A program made the translations under genes and the position numbers. From Strigops habroptila (taxonomy: Eukaryota; Chordata; Aves; Psittaciformes; Psittacidae): 64,000 nt of DNA. This document shows, piece by piece, positions 36,401-46,110 of this stretch. The stretch covers positions 65,445,923 to 65,509,922 of the forward strand of contig NC_044278.2 of the NCBI RefSeq assembly GCF_004027225.2, read 5' to 3'. Position 1 is the first letter of the stretch; each line of letters opens with the position of its first letter. Below the pieces are notes generated by a model. It did not search any database and was not told where the DNA came from. It saw nothing but the letters and a program-made list of their open reading frames with translations.

Positions 36401-39400
36401 TATCTCACTTCAGCAAATTCCCTCTCTGGCAGCATTAAGTTAGGTATCTAAAGTACAGCGGTGATGCCCCTTCTGTTTTTGCATTTTTGTTTGTGTACTA
36501 AAAGGAATTCTGGTCTGCAATTCAGGCTTTCAAGGAGTTTTCTCCTATAAGTAATTATAAGTAAAAAAAAAAACAACAATAAAACAAACCAACCAACCAA
36601 ACAAAAAACCCACAGTGAAATTGCACTAATATTTTTAGAGAAATACCAGAAAGAAACTGAAATTCATTCACTGCCCTTCTGAAGTGTTTTCTTTCTTATT
36701 GTTTCACGAAGCCCTTATGCAGCAGAGCCAGACAACACTAGGTGAAATGATGATCCGTGAACTCTGAGAGCACCCGGTCACCTCAGCAACACACAGTGCC
36801 CTTCCACTGGCCCTGGGCCAGGCGCATTTGTGGCTTCCAGCAAATTATAGCCGTAATGGTGGCACTTAGAGGCAGAGACTGTCTGCCTGTAGCAAGGCTC
36901 TGAATATGCTAGGTAACGCGCTGGAAGCTGTATTTGCTTTGGTGCTATGGGAGGAAGTGGGTATTACACAGTCACAGCTGGCCATCAGGAGCTGTATCCA
37001 GAAGCGAAAAAAAGAACAAGATGAAAGGAAAGAGAAGAAAAATGAACTTCAGCAGAATATATGAGTTAAATTTAAGACCCAGTGAAACTAATTAAGAAAC
37101 TAAAGTATAATTACATTTCCTTTCTCTATCTTCCCCCCCTCCATCCTGCCAGAAAAAAACATGAAAATAAAGCTCTGTTTTCCTAGCAATGCAATGTGAT
37201 GAAAATGTAATATATCACCAAATACCAAGTAACATATTTTATTGGTAAATAAGAGAAACAATACTGTTTATTTACTCCAAGACTAAGAAAGAACTGAATG
37301 AGATACCTTTTGTAGAAAATCTTTACTTTTTTTATTCACAAAGGTATGTATGTCACTTAGAAAGGGAGAGCAACCTGATTCAAAACAATAACAAATATTT
37401 TGTCTTTAGGTGCTAAATGAGATAAGAAATAACACAATATACTGACCTACATAGTAGCCTATCAAGAGGTGAATTCATTATTTTTATTTTTATTATTTAA
37501 AACAGCACTTTGCAGGCATTAGCTAATTCTCACAGTCTCACCTGTTTATAAATAGAGATGCTGAGGAAGAGGTAATGGGTGCTTTACCAAAACATATCCC
37601 ATCTAAGGAGTGAACAAAGAATAAAATCTCAGGAACTCTTTAATTGCAGCCCGCACTCAGTTCTCTGAATCTCTCATAAGGAGTATAGAACAGAAGCCAA
37701 AGTTTAGAAAATTGCTGGTGATGTTGCAGACAAAAGGAGAAATTTGCCTTCAGGTCAGACACATTAAATTGATTGTGGGATGACTCCAAGAAGACCACAA
37801 GAGCTTGAGTCATCCTACGACTTGAGTCACATGCCTTCTTCACAGGAATACCCTGGAAGGCAGGGGAGGCAGAGAGGAAAAACAAACCACCTTCTCTCTC
37901 CCTCCTGGGCAGATGGCATTACAGCCACTTGGCAGAAGGCAGGATATTACAGTTCAGTGGAAAAGGATATGTCCTGGGTCAAAAAATAAGGAGTGTCAAT
38001 GTATGCATGGTTCATTCATGTGGCAGATGACTTGCCATACAAGGGTGTCTGTCATAGACACCTATTTAAGGATGGGATAAACTGTGCTCCAGTGGTAGTT
38101 CTATCTTTTTATTAGCAAGGTGATGAAAGGATAACCTTGGACCGAATGCTTAAATCCAGATATCTAAGGCTAGATGAGATTAAAAGTTTCAGGAAACTGT
38201 TTACATTTTTGAGGATATATATATTAAAAATATCTATAAATAAAAATATATATATTACAATTATTATTTAACCTATGGTCACGCTCTGTATCAAAACTAT
38301 ACATAACTACATATGTTTTATCAGCAGGGGTGTTTTGTCCGGTCAGAAGAAACCCCCACCTGTGACACCCTCAGGGCAGAATCTGCTAGATCACTCTCCT
38401 GCATGCCCACAGTCTCAAATGCATTTAAAATTCACACTGCAGCCATGAGGACTCAAAACATAAAGATACTACCAAACTTTTGAATGATCAGTTTGAAAAG
38501 AGCTTTCTAGGATGGCATATTTTCCAGAAAAGTGCAATAAGATATGGGGTAATAAGCAGGGAGAAGTTTACTCGGTAACCTACATTATTTCTAAGTTAAT
38601 TATTTCTCTTTTTTCCACATTCTTCATGCCACAGGCAAGGTAGGAAACATGGCTACAAATGTAAGTTAATGTGAATTTCGGAATAGCAGCATATAAATAC
38701 ATCACAAAGAAAACCTACCTAATGTAGATATTATAACTTCAGATGATAAATATTTTAAGACATGCTTAAACAGAAAATCAGATTATTAATTAAACAGTGA
38801 GGCTATATCTAAAAGTACCTTTTCCTTTTTTTTCTTCGAGTGAGGGTGAGAGAGAGCAAATGAAAGCTATTTGGCTAATCAACCAAACTGAAGACTTTTT
38901 ACATAATGCACACATTTCTTTCTAATTTTATTAAAGAAAAAGATTATAACAGAGTATTTCTGAGAAAAAGATATTATCTCTTTCCTGTGAGACGAAATCT
39001 GATACCATGAACGGATGGCATATCCATAAGGCAACCAAGCAGAAAAGATTAAAAATCATACCTTCGATGTCTGTAAAACAATAATCAGGCTATAACATTT
39101 TTTAGAAGACACCAAATGCATACAATTAGTATTTTTTATATATATATTATATTAGGAGAGCGAAAGGAGGAAAAATATTTGAAAAGCTGTAATCTACCTT
39201 TTGGTGTTTTTTTCAACCCTTTTTCTTCCATCCCCATATGGGGGGAATCTTTATTCTTCTGTCTCTTCTATTTCTACAAGCCTGGTTTAAAAACCAATTG
39301 CAATCTTTCCCCTGATCTCAGCGTGCTTTGGATTAAACCTTACTCTAACAGACATAGGCTAATTTGTGTGAGACACTTCTATTATCTTCTTCCTGCTGCA

Positions 39401-42400
39401 GTCATGTGCAAAAGTTATATTTCACTTGTTTGATGGCTTCAGTTAATGAAGAATAGCCTCAGTTCATTTCAGCTTATGCCCAAATATACCAGCTCGTTGT
39501 AATATTGTGACTGAGCTCTCATTATAAAGATGTCATGATAAAGAGGACCAACAGTTTTTGGAGAGAAATTACCAGACTTCCGGACCCCGTGTTATCAGTT
39601 CATTGTTCCATGGCTGAAAATATCAACAAACAAAAAAACATGTTCTCATTTTCTAACAGAAGTCTCATAGGATACAGAGCAAACATCTGCAAGATAATTC
39701 AATCAATTTAACAACATTAGTATCTTTCAAATTTGTACTGCACAGCCTTTTAAAATACAGTCTGACAAACTTTTATAACTTACTGGGTGATAATTAATCC
39801 TCTAATTTTGTAAGAAAAGCTTAAAAAAATCAAGCTAAAGGGACAAAGTTGAAGGTAATATGGAAAGCGGGAAAGAAGGAGAGTGCAAGAATCTTAAAAT
39901 CTGAATTAGGACTGTTTAAACAGGGATTAGGAGCTTCAGTGCCTGCTGACATTAACATAAATTTCCCATTGCTTTGGGGCAGTCAGGCCCAGATGCTTGA
40001 AGTCTTCTCACAATAATTCAGCTTTCTGCAAAATACTGAATGGGAAACTAAAACATTAGGAATGTGATGGGAAATAAAATGAACTCTTCAGGGTTCTTAA
40101 CTTGCTTGAGTCTTACGACCATCATGGATCTTATTCTTAGCAAATAGACACAGATAATTAAATCTCTGACTCCCTTGCCAGGTAATGGGTAAAATGATAC
40201 CCACAATTTGTTGTAAGAAGTAAAAATAAAATAAAAACTATACAACTCTGAGGATGCTAAAGCACATACTTGACATATCAGTTTGCCTACAAAGAATGTA
40301 TAGATATTCCTACTGAATACAAACTGTTTTCTCTAATATAAGATGAACTAGTAGAGGGCCTGATAATGTTTGCTTGGCATTAAAAGTGCTGGATGACACT
40401 CCAATGCAAGGGTTTAACTGAATATTTCTGTTAATAATTGTTGCAACAATTGCTCCTACCGGTAGATACAGTCAACCCAAAAATAAAATGAAATCTACTC
40501 TTTTAAAAATAGCCTGCCGTGAGATTTTACAAAGAGAAGCACTGCTTAGCAATTAGAAAATTATTTTCTTACATAAAGAATGTACATTATAGAGACAAGA
40601 CATGGCTCTCAAACCTGTTAAAATTATCTGAAAGACCATATAATTTTGTATCAAAAAGTCAAAGAACAGTAAGAGACTAATGCAGGAAATTACCGTATGC
40701 ATAATATTAGGCAAGAAAAAAAAAAAAGGAACATTTACTTTGAAACAGTAAAGTCTTCTATTCTGAGTGTTTATTATCATTAACATGTAAAGTCAGGAAT
40801 TGTTTCTGCTTGGTAAGCTAAAGTACTTTCACGAAGAAAAGACATGGTATGTAGGTTAAGCAGCAGCTTCAAATCTCTTGAATCTTGTGCATGCTCATTC
40901 TGTTAGACTTTGTCATCAGTGCTCAATAAATTAGCTATCGTACATATGATGAGTCAAAGAATTAAAGAATAACAGCTCTGATTGTACTGATGGAAGCACT
41001 GTATAGCAGAGTTGAAACTGAACCACATTACTTTAAGGAGATCCATATGCGAAACGTCTGTTGACCTCACCAGCTAGGGACACAGACTTCCATGAGTTCC
41101 TCACAGTTGCCAAGCTTTGGAACACAAGTAATAAATATTCCCAATAAAAATTGTCATTTCAAAGTGAAGCCAATATTTTGTGCCACTAGAATTATTTAGG
41201 ATGAATGATGAATATAGGGACATACTGCTGTAACAATAATCTGGGGAAAGTTTGTCCCTTTTTTTCACAGGTTCATGTAGTTCATTAACCTTGTTTAAAT
41301 AAAATTCCGGTATTTAGATTGCATTTATGATCACAAAATTTGGAAGGAGCTTTGAGAGAAAGCAGCTACAGTATATATTTCAGATTCTTTCCCCCACTCC
41401 ATGCAATCAGTTTCTTGATTTTCAGATAGTATTTTATAGCCTTATTTTTTTCCCTTGAGCTCCAAGACCTAACACTAAGGGGCACCAGAGAACTGAACTG
41501 CATGTGTTCAGATCCACCAGGAACCAGCTGATGCAGCTAACATTGTAAGTTATTCACCGTGCTAGGTGGAGAGGGAATGGAGCTTTGAGGGAAACCTAAC
41601 AGGCGAAATAATAGTTCTGCATGACACATTCTCTGTTACAGAAAACTGTCACTGGAAAAGCAAGGACATGCTCATTTCGGGAATGCTGAATGTCTTATTA
41701 TAGTTGATCACTAGGTGTTGAAAAAGAACTCACACTCAAGACAAAAGTTAGGAAATGTGTGAAAATAATGCATGATGTGAAAATGGATTTTTTTGAGAAG
41801 CCAAGTATATCTAAAAAATACAAGCAGATTGATTTAGAGTACATTTGCTTTGATCCTAGATAAGTGTAAACAGAGGAGCACAGACATAAGAATTCATTCT
41901 TACATTAAGTTTCAGAAGATATGGAGATAAAGACTATCACTATGGAGATAAAGAACATTTCTAATTTCCCGTAGAATGCAAAGTCGCCTATTACCTTCTC
42001 ATTTTCCTAACTGGACAAAAGGAAAGCAATATTTTAAGAAAATACATGAATCAAGCCTGTTTGCAGGTGTGGACTTCTAAAGCAACCTCCTTCAGCCCGA
42101 GTTTGGCTATCAAATAGAGAATAACTGAGTGGCTAGTGCCACACACCTGAATAGAGCAGAGGCTGAAAATTTCAGACCTGATGTCAGGAACCTGCTTATC
42201 CCAGTTGGGTTTTCTTTTGTCCTGTTTCAGTCCCTCTATTGTACCACAAAATACATAACCGAACAAGCAAAGTAAAATAAATGACACTGCATGTTAGAAA
42301 AGTAAAGTTGTTCTGATTCCCTTTTAAAAGCTCAGTCATGGTCTTGTCCCAGAAAGTATTACAAAAATGGAGATACAGTACAAGGCCCAGTGTGTCAAAT

Positions 42401-42594
42401 CATTGCAATCAATGCTCCAAAACCAAAATTAATAATGTACCATTAGCAGATGGTGTGAGCTGATTGACTAAGAACTGCAAACATGCATTCTGAAATGAGT
42501 ACTGTAGACTTTTTCTTACAATATTAGCACTTATTTCTGTGTCTTTAAATAGTCTATAAAAATGAAATCCACAGATAACTTCTGCTTAGCGTAG
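33406..42594. other. Unique AT-rich intergenic DNA
   Basis: About 9 kb with no recognisable gene, RNA gene or large repeat. An A/C-rich simple repeat lies at 36563-36612. A moderately GC-rich island at about 36720-36980 stands out in composition but shows no ORF of note. Confidence 0.55.
36563..36612. repeat. A/C-rich simple repeat (AAAC/AACC)
   Basis: Poly-A, then AAC and AACC units. Same type as the repeat at the left end of the window. Confidence 0.8.
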
Positions 42595-42835
42595 AATTTG
42601 ACTCACAGATCTTTTAAGGCCAGATGAGACCATTATGATAATGTGCTTTGACCCCCAGCATAACACAGGGCATAGAACCTCTCTCAGCAATTAATCCCTC
42701 AGGTCTGCATCTTCTGTTTGAGGTATACCATCTCCTTTTGAAAGACATCCAGCCTTGATTTATTAGTCAAAGTGATGGAAATTCCAGCACTTTCCTTGGT
42801 AAGCTTACCCCTCTGTTAACGACAGCTGCAGTCAG
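42595..42835 (-). mobile_element. Ancient CR1 (L3/turtle-crocodile-type) fragment, minus strand
   Basis: The order TTAAGGCCAGATGAGACCATTATGAT, TTTGACCCCCAGCATAACACAGGGCATAGAACC, GACATCCAGCCTTGATTT, then GTGATGGAAATTCCA...CCTTGGTAA follows the 3' region of the old amniote CR1 group (reverse complement, with family words such as AAGGCCAGAAGGGACCATTGTGATC, TAACACAGGCCATAGAACC and CATCCAATCTTGATTT). The divergence is high. This insertion is likely to predate bird diversification. The family call is from memory. Confidence 0.72.
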
Positions 42836-43949
42836 AAAAGGTACAAGTTTTGTCTTCCTGTGGTACGGTTTAGTTTCAGATTTCTTCCTGCTACACCTGC
42901 TATACAAGCAGGAATTAGAGAGCGGTCAGACGTGTTTGTTAAGAAATAAAGTTTTCTATAAACAAATAATGAAGAAAAGCCACCATGTGGGCTACATTGT
43001 GGACCTTGTTCAAGGGCCGTTAGCACTTCTAAATGGTCTCTTACCCCAGGGTGGACAAAATCTCTGGACCAAGGAAAGGTATCACCTTTAAACATCCCCC
43101 CAGACCAATGGAGAAATTCAAACACATGTCTTGGTTATGCTGTGGCCAGATGGCATACCTGACGTCCTGAGAAGACCTTGTAACTCCAGGTCTTCATCTG
43201 ATAATGTTCAACCTCTAGCTGACGCCTTCTCTTGTCCCACATGGGATCCAAGTTTTTCTGTTGCTGTTAACATTAAGGTGTGTCAGCAAGCAAACTTCAG
43301 GTAACTTAGAAGTGACAAAAAAGTATGCTTTTTAAGCAAGGGACCCTGCTGGTTGGGACCAAAAAGAGGTGGATCTCTGACGTGGATCTGAATGGAGCTC
43401 ATCTGTGATTCGTCACTGTAGCGGGAGAGTTAAGCCTGCTCTCTCTGCCTCTCTCTTCAGGCAGTGAGATGTAAAGGGTGAAACACAAAGTCTGGCAGTA
43501 TTTATCCACCTTATGGGCTGGACGAGGGCTTTGCAAAACTTCTCTTGGGGGAACAGGTTGTGGTTTATGGGCATTATGCTTCCGAGGTCGCTGGCTGAAA
43601 GACAGGCAGCTGTGTTCAAGCATTTTACTGTGGGGCCAAAACCTGCCAGGATCCAGCGCCTGCAGTTTCATATGCCATTTGTGACTTGCTCTGACAAGGA
43701 CAGACACGGCGACAGACCGCTCCGGCCACCATCCTGTGTGGACATGGGCCACAAAGGGAAGGAGACCCTGAAGGAGAGAGGGCTGGAGGGTGGTACCGAC
43801 CAGTCCCTTTGGTGTGACAAGTAGAAAGAGTTGCACTAAGGAAGCCCTTTGGAGGGGCCATGTGGTATCCAGTGCCTCTCCCACCTCCTCCCCCTCCTCA
43901 GGCGGGAGGAGGCAGAGTTGCTGCTGCTGCCAATGCGCCAGGATAGAGA
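42836..43949. other. NALF1 5' flanking region
   Basis: Unique sequence immediately upstream of the CpG island. GC content rises toward the right end. It carries a long minus-strand open frame (43399-44037) that starts with GTG and has no recognisable domain, which I treat as spurious. Distal promoter elements are likely here but none is certain by eye. Confidence 0.5.
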
Positions 43950-44016
43950 GATCTCGGCGCGGGAGGAGATGACGCAAAAGGCAGAGCTCCCCCCAAAAAA
44001 GTGTTTCTCCAGGACG

Positions 44017-44027
44017 AAGATGGCGGC
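44017..44027 (+). promoter_or_regulatory. YY1-type element AAGATGGCGGC near the inferred NALF1 start site
   Basis: AAGATGGCGGC is the strong YY1 consensus, which in mammalian CpG-island promoters usually sits just downstream of the transcription start in this orientation. No TATA box is seen nearby. Together with TGACGCAA (an ATF/CEBP-like site at 43969-43976) this suggests initiation at about 43.95-44.02 kb. The start site itself is inferred. Confidence 0.6.
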
Positions 44028-44048
44028 AACTTAGCACAGGGGCCCAAG

Positions 44049-44264
44049 ATGCCTGTGCCCGTCGGGGGCCCCCAGCCAGGCAGTTCCGCCCCGTGCGCCC
44101 GGGGACACCGCGCCCGGCGGCAGCAGCGGCGGCAGCCGCAGCCCACTGTCACCAGCAGCGGCGGCGGCCCCGGCAGCCTCCTCCTCCTCTTCCTCTTCCT
44201 CCTCCTCCTCTTCAGCATCCTCGGCAGCGCTCCGGGAGCCCTGCAGCAGCGTCTCTCCAGTTAG
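44049..44264 (+). other. uORF of 71 codons in the NALF1 leader, with a Leu/Phe-rich hydrophobic segment
   Basis: ATG at 44049 opens 71 codons ending at TAG 44262-44264. The peptide starts MPVPVGGPQPG and has an Arg/Gln-rich stretch (residues about 19-32). It then has a hydrophobic run LLLLFLFLLLLFSILG encoded by the CTC/TTC tract at about 44177-44219, followed by a polar tail. The layout resembles a small type II or signal-anchored membrane peptide, but the hydrophobic part may merely be a translated CTC repeat. Coding status is unproven. Confidence 0.35.
44177..44212 (+). repeat. CTC/TTC triplet tract in the leader
   Basis: CTCCTCCTCCTCTTCCTCTTCCTCCTCCTCCTC-type imperfect triplet repeat; a pyrimidine-only stretch. 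Confidence 0.85.
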
Positions 44265-44345
44265 AGCGGCGGGGGGAGAGGAGAAAGAGGAGACGGAGAC
44301 AGCGGTGCAGGCATCTGTGCCGCGGCTCGGGGCTGAGGAAGAGGA

Positions 44346-44360
44346 GCGGCGGCGGCGGCG
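44346..44360 (+). repeat. Short CGG triplet run in the leader
   Basis: Five consecutive GCG/CGG-phase triplets within a GC-rich, GAGGA-flanked context. Confidence 0.8.
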
Positions 44361-44524
44361 GGGAGGAAGAGGAGGCGAGGAGCTCTCCCGGAGCTGTCCG
44401 TCGGCAGCGGGGGACGCGGCATGCAGCTGTCCGGGCGCAACGGGCTTTTCTCAGGAGGGAGATGGGGAGCTGCGATCTGACCATGCCTGGGTGAGAGGGG
44501 GAAAGGACCAGCCGCGCAGCCCCG

Positions 44525-44564
44525 CCACCACCAACTACCACCACTACCACCACCACCACCACCA
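44525..44564 (+). repeat. ACC/CAC triplet tract in the leader
   Basis: Imperfect array of ACC units with ACT interruptions, followed by a TCTCCTCTCC pyrimidine stretch. Confidence 0.85.
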
Positions 44565-44697
44565 TCTCCTCTCCCTCCTCCTCCTCTCTCTGCGTTATTG
44601 CTCTTATCTTTTCCACGGCACTCCGCGTTGGATGGACTGGGGCTGCTTCGTGCGGTGAGACCAAGGCAGAGCCACAGGCGAAACCCAACAATATCTC

Positions 44698-44756
44698 AGA
44701 GGAAGAAAAAGAAGAAAGAAAGAAAGAAGAGGGAGAAAGAGAGAGGGGAGGGAGAG
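44698..44756 (+). repeat. 59-nt uninterrupted purine (GA) tract in the leader
   Basis: Only A and G occur from 44698 to 44756 (GAAGAAAGAAAGAAAGAAGA-type units, then GAGAGAGGGGAGGGAGAG). After one T it continues as GA-rich sequence with GAGC repeats to about 44800. Such tracts can form triplex DNA or bind GA-binding factors. Confidence 0.9.
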
Positions 44757-44831
44757 TAGAAGAGGGAGCGAGCGAGCGAAGGAGCTAGAGAAGGGAAGGC
44801 AGGCAAGAAAATCCCCCAATATTTTAAGTCA

Positions 44832-44906
44832 ATGCATATTGTGGTGACACTGGCAAAGGAGCCCTCACGGTGGAGTCGGCCAGAGCTGTGCGTTCCCAAA
44901 ATATGA
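44832..44906 (+). other. uORF of 24 codons overlapping the NALF1 start codon (ATGA)
   Basis: ATG at 44832 (weak context, T at -3) opens 24 codons whose stop TGA (44904-44906) overlaps the main ATG (44903-44905) in the sequence ATGA. The frame differs from NALF1. The peptide begins [14 protein letters not shown]. Ribosomes that finish here sit directly on the main start codon, which favours termination-coupled reinitiation; the weak context would also permit leaky scanning. Regulation is inferred. Confidence 0.6.
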
Positions 44907-45724
44907 CCAGGGGTGCTTGGATGTGCAGTCGGCAGTACGATGACGGCTTAAAAATCTGGTTCGCACCCCGGGAGAACGAGAAACCCTTCACGGATTCAGA
45001 GAGGGCTCAGAAATGGCGACTGTCCCTGGCATCCCTCTTGTTTTTCACAGTCCTGCTCTCTGATCACTTGTGGTTCTGCGCCGAGGCCAAATTCACGGGG
45101 ACCGGAGAGAAGGAACAGCCGCCGCCCGAGAAGCCGGAGCCCGCAGAGCCGGAACTGCTGGCGGGCATGGGGGAGCCGGCGCCCCCCGCGCCCCGGCTCC
45201 TCGCCCCCCCCTCGCCCTCTCTCCCGCCCTCCCCCGGCAGCAGCGGCGGCGGCAGCAGCCGCGGCGGCCGCACCAACGGCACCGAGCCCCGGCACGGCGA
45301 GGCTGCTTTCCTGGGAAACTCCACCGCCAGGCCTCTGGAGACGTGCCCTCCCCTGGGCTCCTCGTCCCGGCAGTGCTTCAGCGTGGGGGACGCGGAGGAA
45401 CTGTGCCGGCAGCGGAGGGGGCCCGGGCGGCCGCGGGGCGCGGGGCAGAGCCCGGCCCCCGGCTGGGACCTGACGGATTTTTACCTTTCCTTTTGTAATT
45501 CCTACACGCTTTGGGAGTTGTTCGCCGGGTTGTCCAATCCGGACACTTTGAATTGCAGTCTGGATGTGGTGCTGAGGGGGGGAGGCTCCTGCAGCCAGTG
45601 CGTCCAGGCTTACCAGCGCTACGACCAGCACGCTCAGGAGAAATACGAAGAGTTTGAGGTTATGCTCCAGAAATATTTACAGTCGGATGAGTACTCGGTG
45701 AAATCGTGTCCTGAGGATTGTAAG
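44903..45724 (+). CDS. NALF1: NALCN channel auxiliary factor 1 (FAM155A), first coding exon, partial gene
   Basis: NALF1 is a membrane protein of the neuronal NALCN sodium-leak complex (NALCN, UNC79, UNC80), where its cysteine-rich ectodomain caps the channel and supports surface expression. Here 274 codons are seen. The conserved cytosolic N-terminus MTRGAWMC...[10 protein letters not shown] is followed by a hydrophobic membrane segment at residues about 40-58 ([19 protein letters not shown]). Next comes a low-complexity Pro/Glu/Gly/Ser linker (about 64-145), then the start of the cysteine-rich domain with [18 protein letters not shown] (190-207) and ending [11 protein letters not shown]. 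Ectodomain Cys: 148, 158, 168, 198, 218, 230, 233, 269, 273. N-glycosylation sequons: N125, N139, N217. ATG 44903 is chosen because it matches the family N-terminus, has A at -3, and is the first ATG in this frame (the frame opens upstream only with GTG at 44870). The exon ends AAG|GTAGGA, on a codon boundary. Later exons lie outside the window. Confidence 0.95.
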
Positions 45725-45730
45725 GTAGGA
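45725..45730 (+). promoter_or_regulatory. NALF1: Splice donor of NALF1 exon 1
   Basis: AAG|GTAGGA follows Lys274 in the conserved CPEDCK motif, where the family protein continues in the next exon. Without splicing the frame would run another 43 codons to TAG at 45854-45856. Confidence 0.85.
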
Positions 45731-46009
45731 GCCCCTGCTGTGTTTCCTGTCCCTGGCTGGGGGGCTGGCGTGCCTTCCTCGTCTGTTGTGGCTGTCGTGC
45801 TCCTTGTTTTAGCTCCTTCGGTCTTTGACCCTGGCGCCGGCGGCCGTCGTTTTTAGAGTGCAGTCGGAGCTGCGGAGAGTGTCGGCGGGGAGCCCCCGCT
45901 AGCGCATTGCTAAAAGGGAGGCAGAGAGAGGGGGAAGCTTGGAGGGAAAATTTAAAAAAGAAGTGATCCTCCGTCCTCTGGGAGTGCAGCACTGGATTTC
46001 CCCCTCCTC

Positions 46010-46110
46010 ATGAATATGCGATTGGCTCCGGCTCGGCTGCCGGCTTCCAGCGGGTTGGGATGCGGCTTGGCAGCAGGCAGCGACTGGGTCTGCATGCCAA
46101 TGAGCGGGGC
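46010..46110. promoter_or_regulatory. Pair of opposed CCAAT boxes in the CpG-rich start of intron 1
   Basis: GATTGGCTCCGG (CCAAT on the minus strand, 46021-46025) and GCCAATGAGCGGGGC (CCAAT on the plus strand, 46097-46101, beside a GC-box-like GAGCGGGGC) lie 76 bp apart in CpG-dense sequence, next to a POU-like ATGAATATGC at 46009-46018. This resembles a compact promoter or enhancer, possibly a second start site or an antisense one. No transcript evidence. Confidence 0.4.

Larger units (their letters stand above)
44000..44902 (+). other. NALF1: NALF1 5' leader (inferred), rich in uORFs and simple tracts
   Basis: About 0.9 kb between the YY1 element and the start codon, with no obvious intron needed to reach the ATG. 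It holds TCC/CTC tracts, a short CGG run, an ACC/CAC tract and a 59-nt pure purine tract, plus at least six ATG-initiated upstream ORFs at 44020-44034, 44049-44264, 44421-44480, 44462-44494, 44632-44658 and 44832-44906. Such a leader would be expected to lower translation of the main ORF. The left boundary is an estimate. Confidence 0.5.

Noticed and set aside
37971..37985. TGTCCTGGGTC, resembling the LTR start
   Set aside because: Only about 11 bases match and nothing downstream resembles the LTR body.
43399..44037. 212-codon minus-strand open frame beside the NALF1 promoter
   Set aside because: It opens with GTG, has no domain or signal I recognise, and overlaps the promoter-proximal GC-rich region where stop codons are rare. 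No splice or poly(A) context supports a gene.
44996..45631. 211-codon minus-strand frame opposite NALF1 exon 1
   Set aside because: Antisense shadow of the GC-rich coding exon; Ala/Gly/Arg-biased, no domain.
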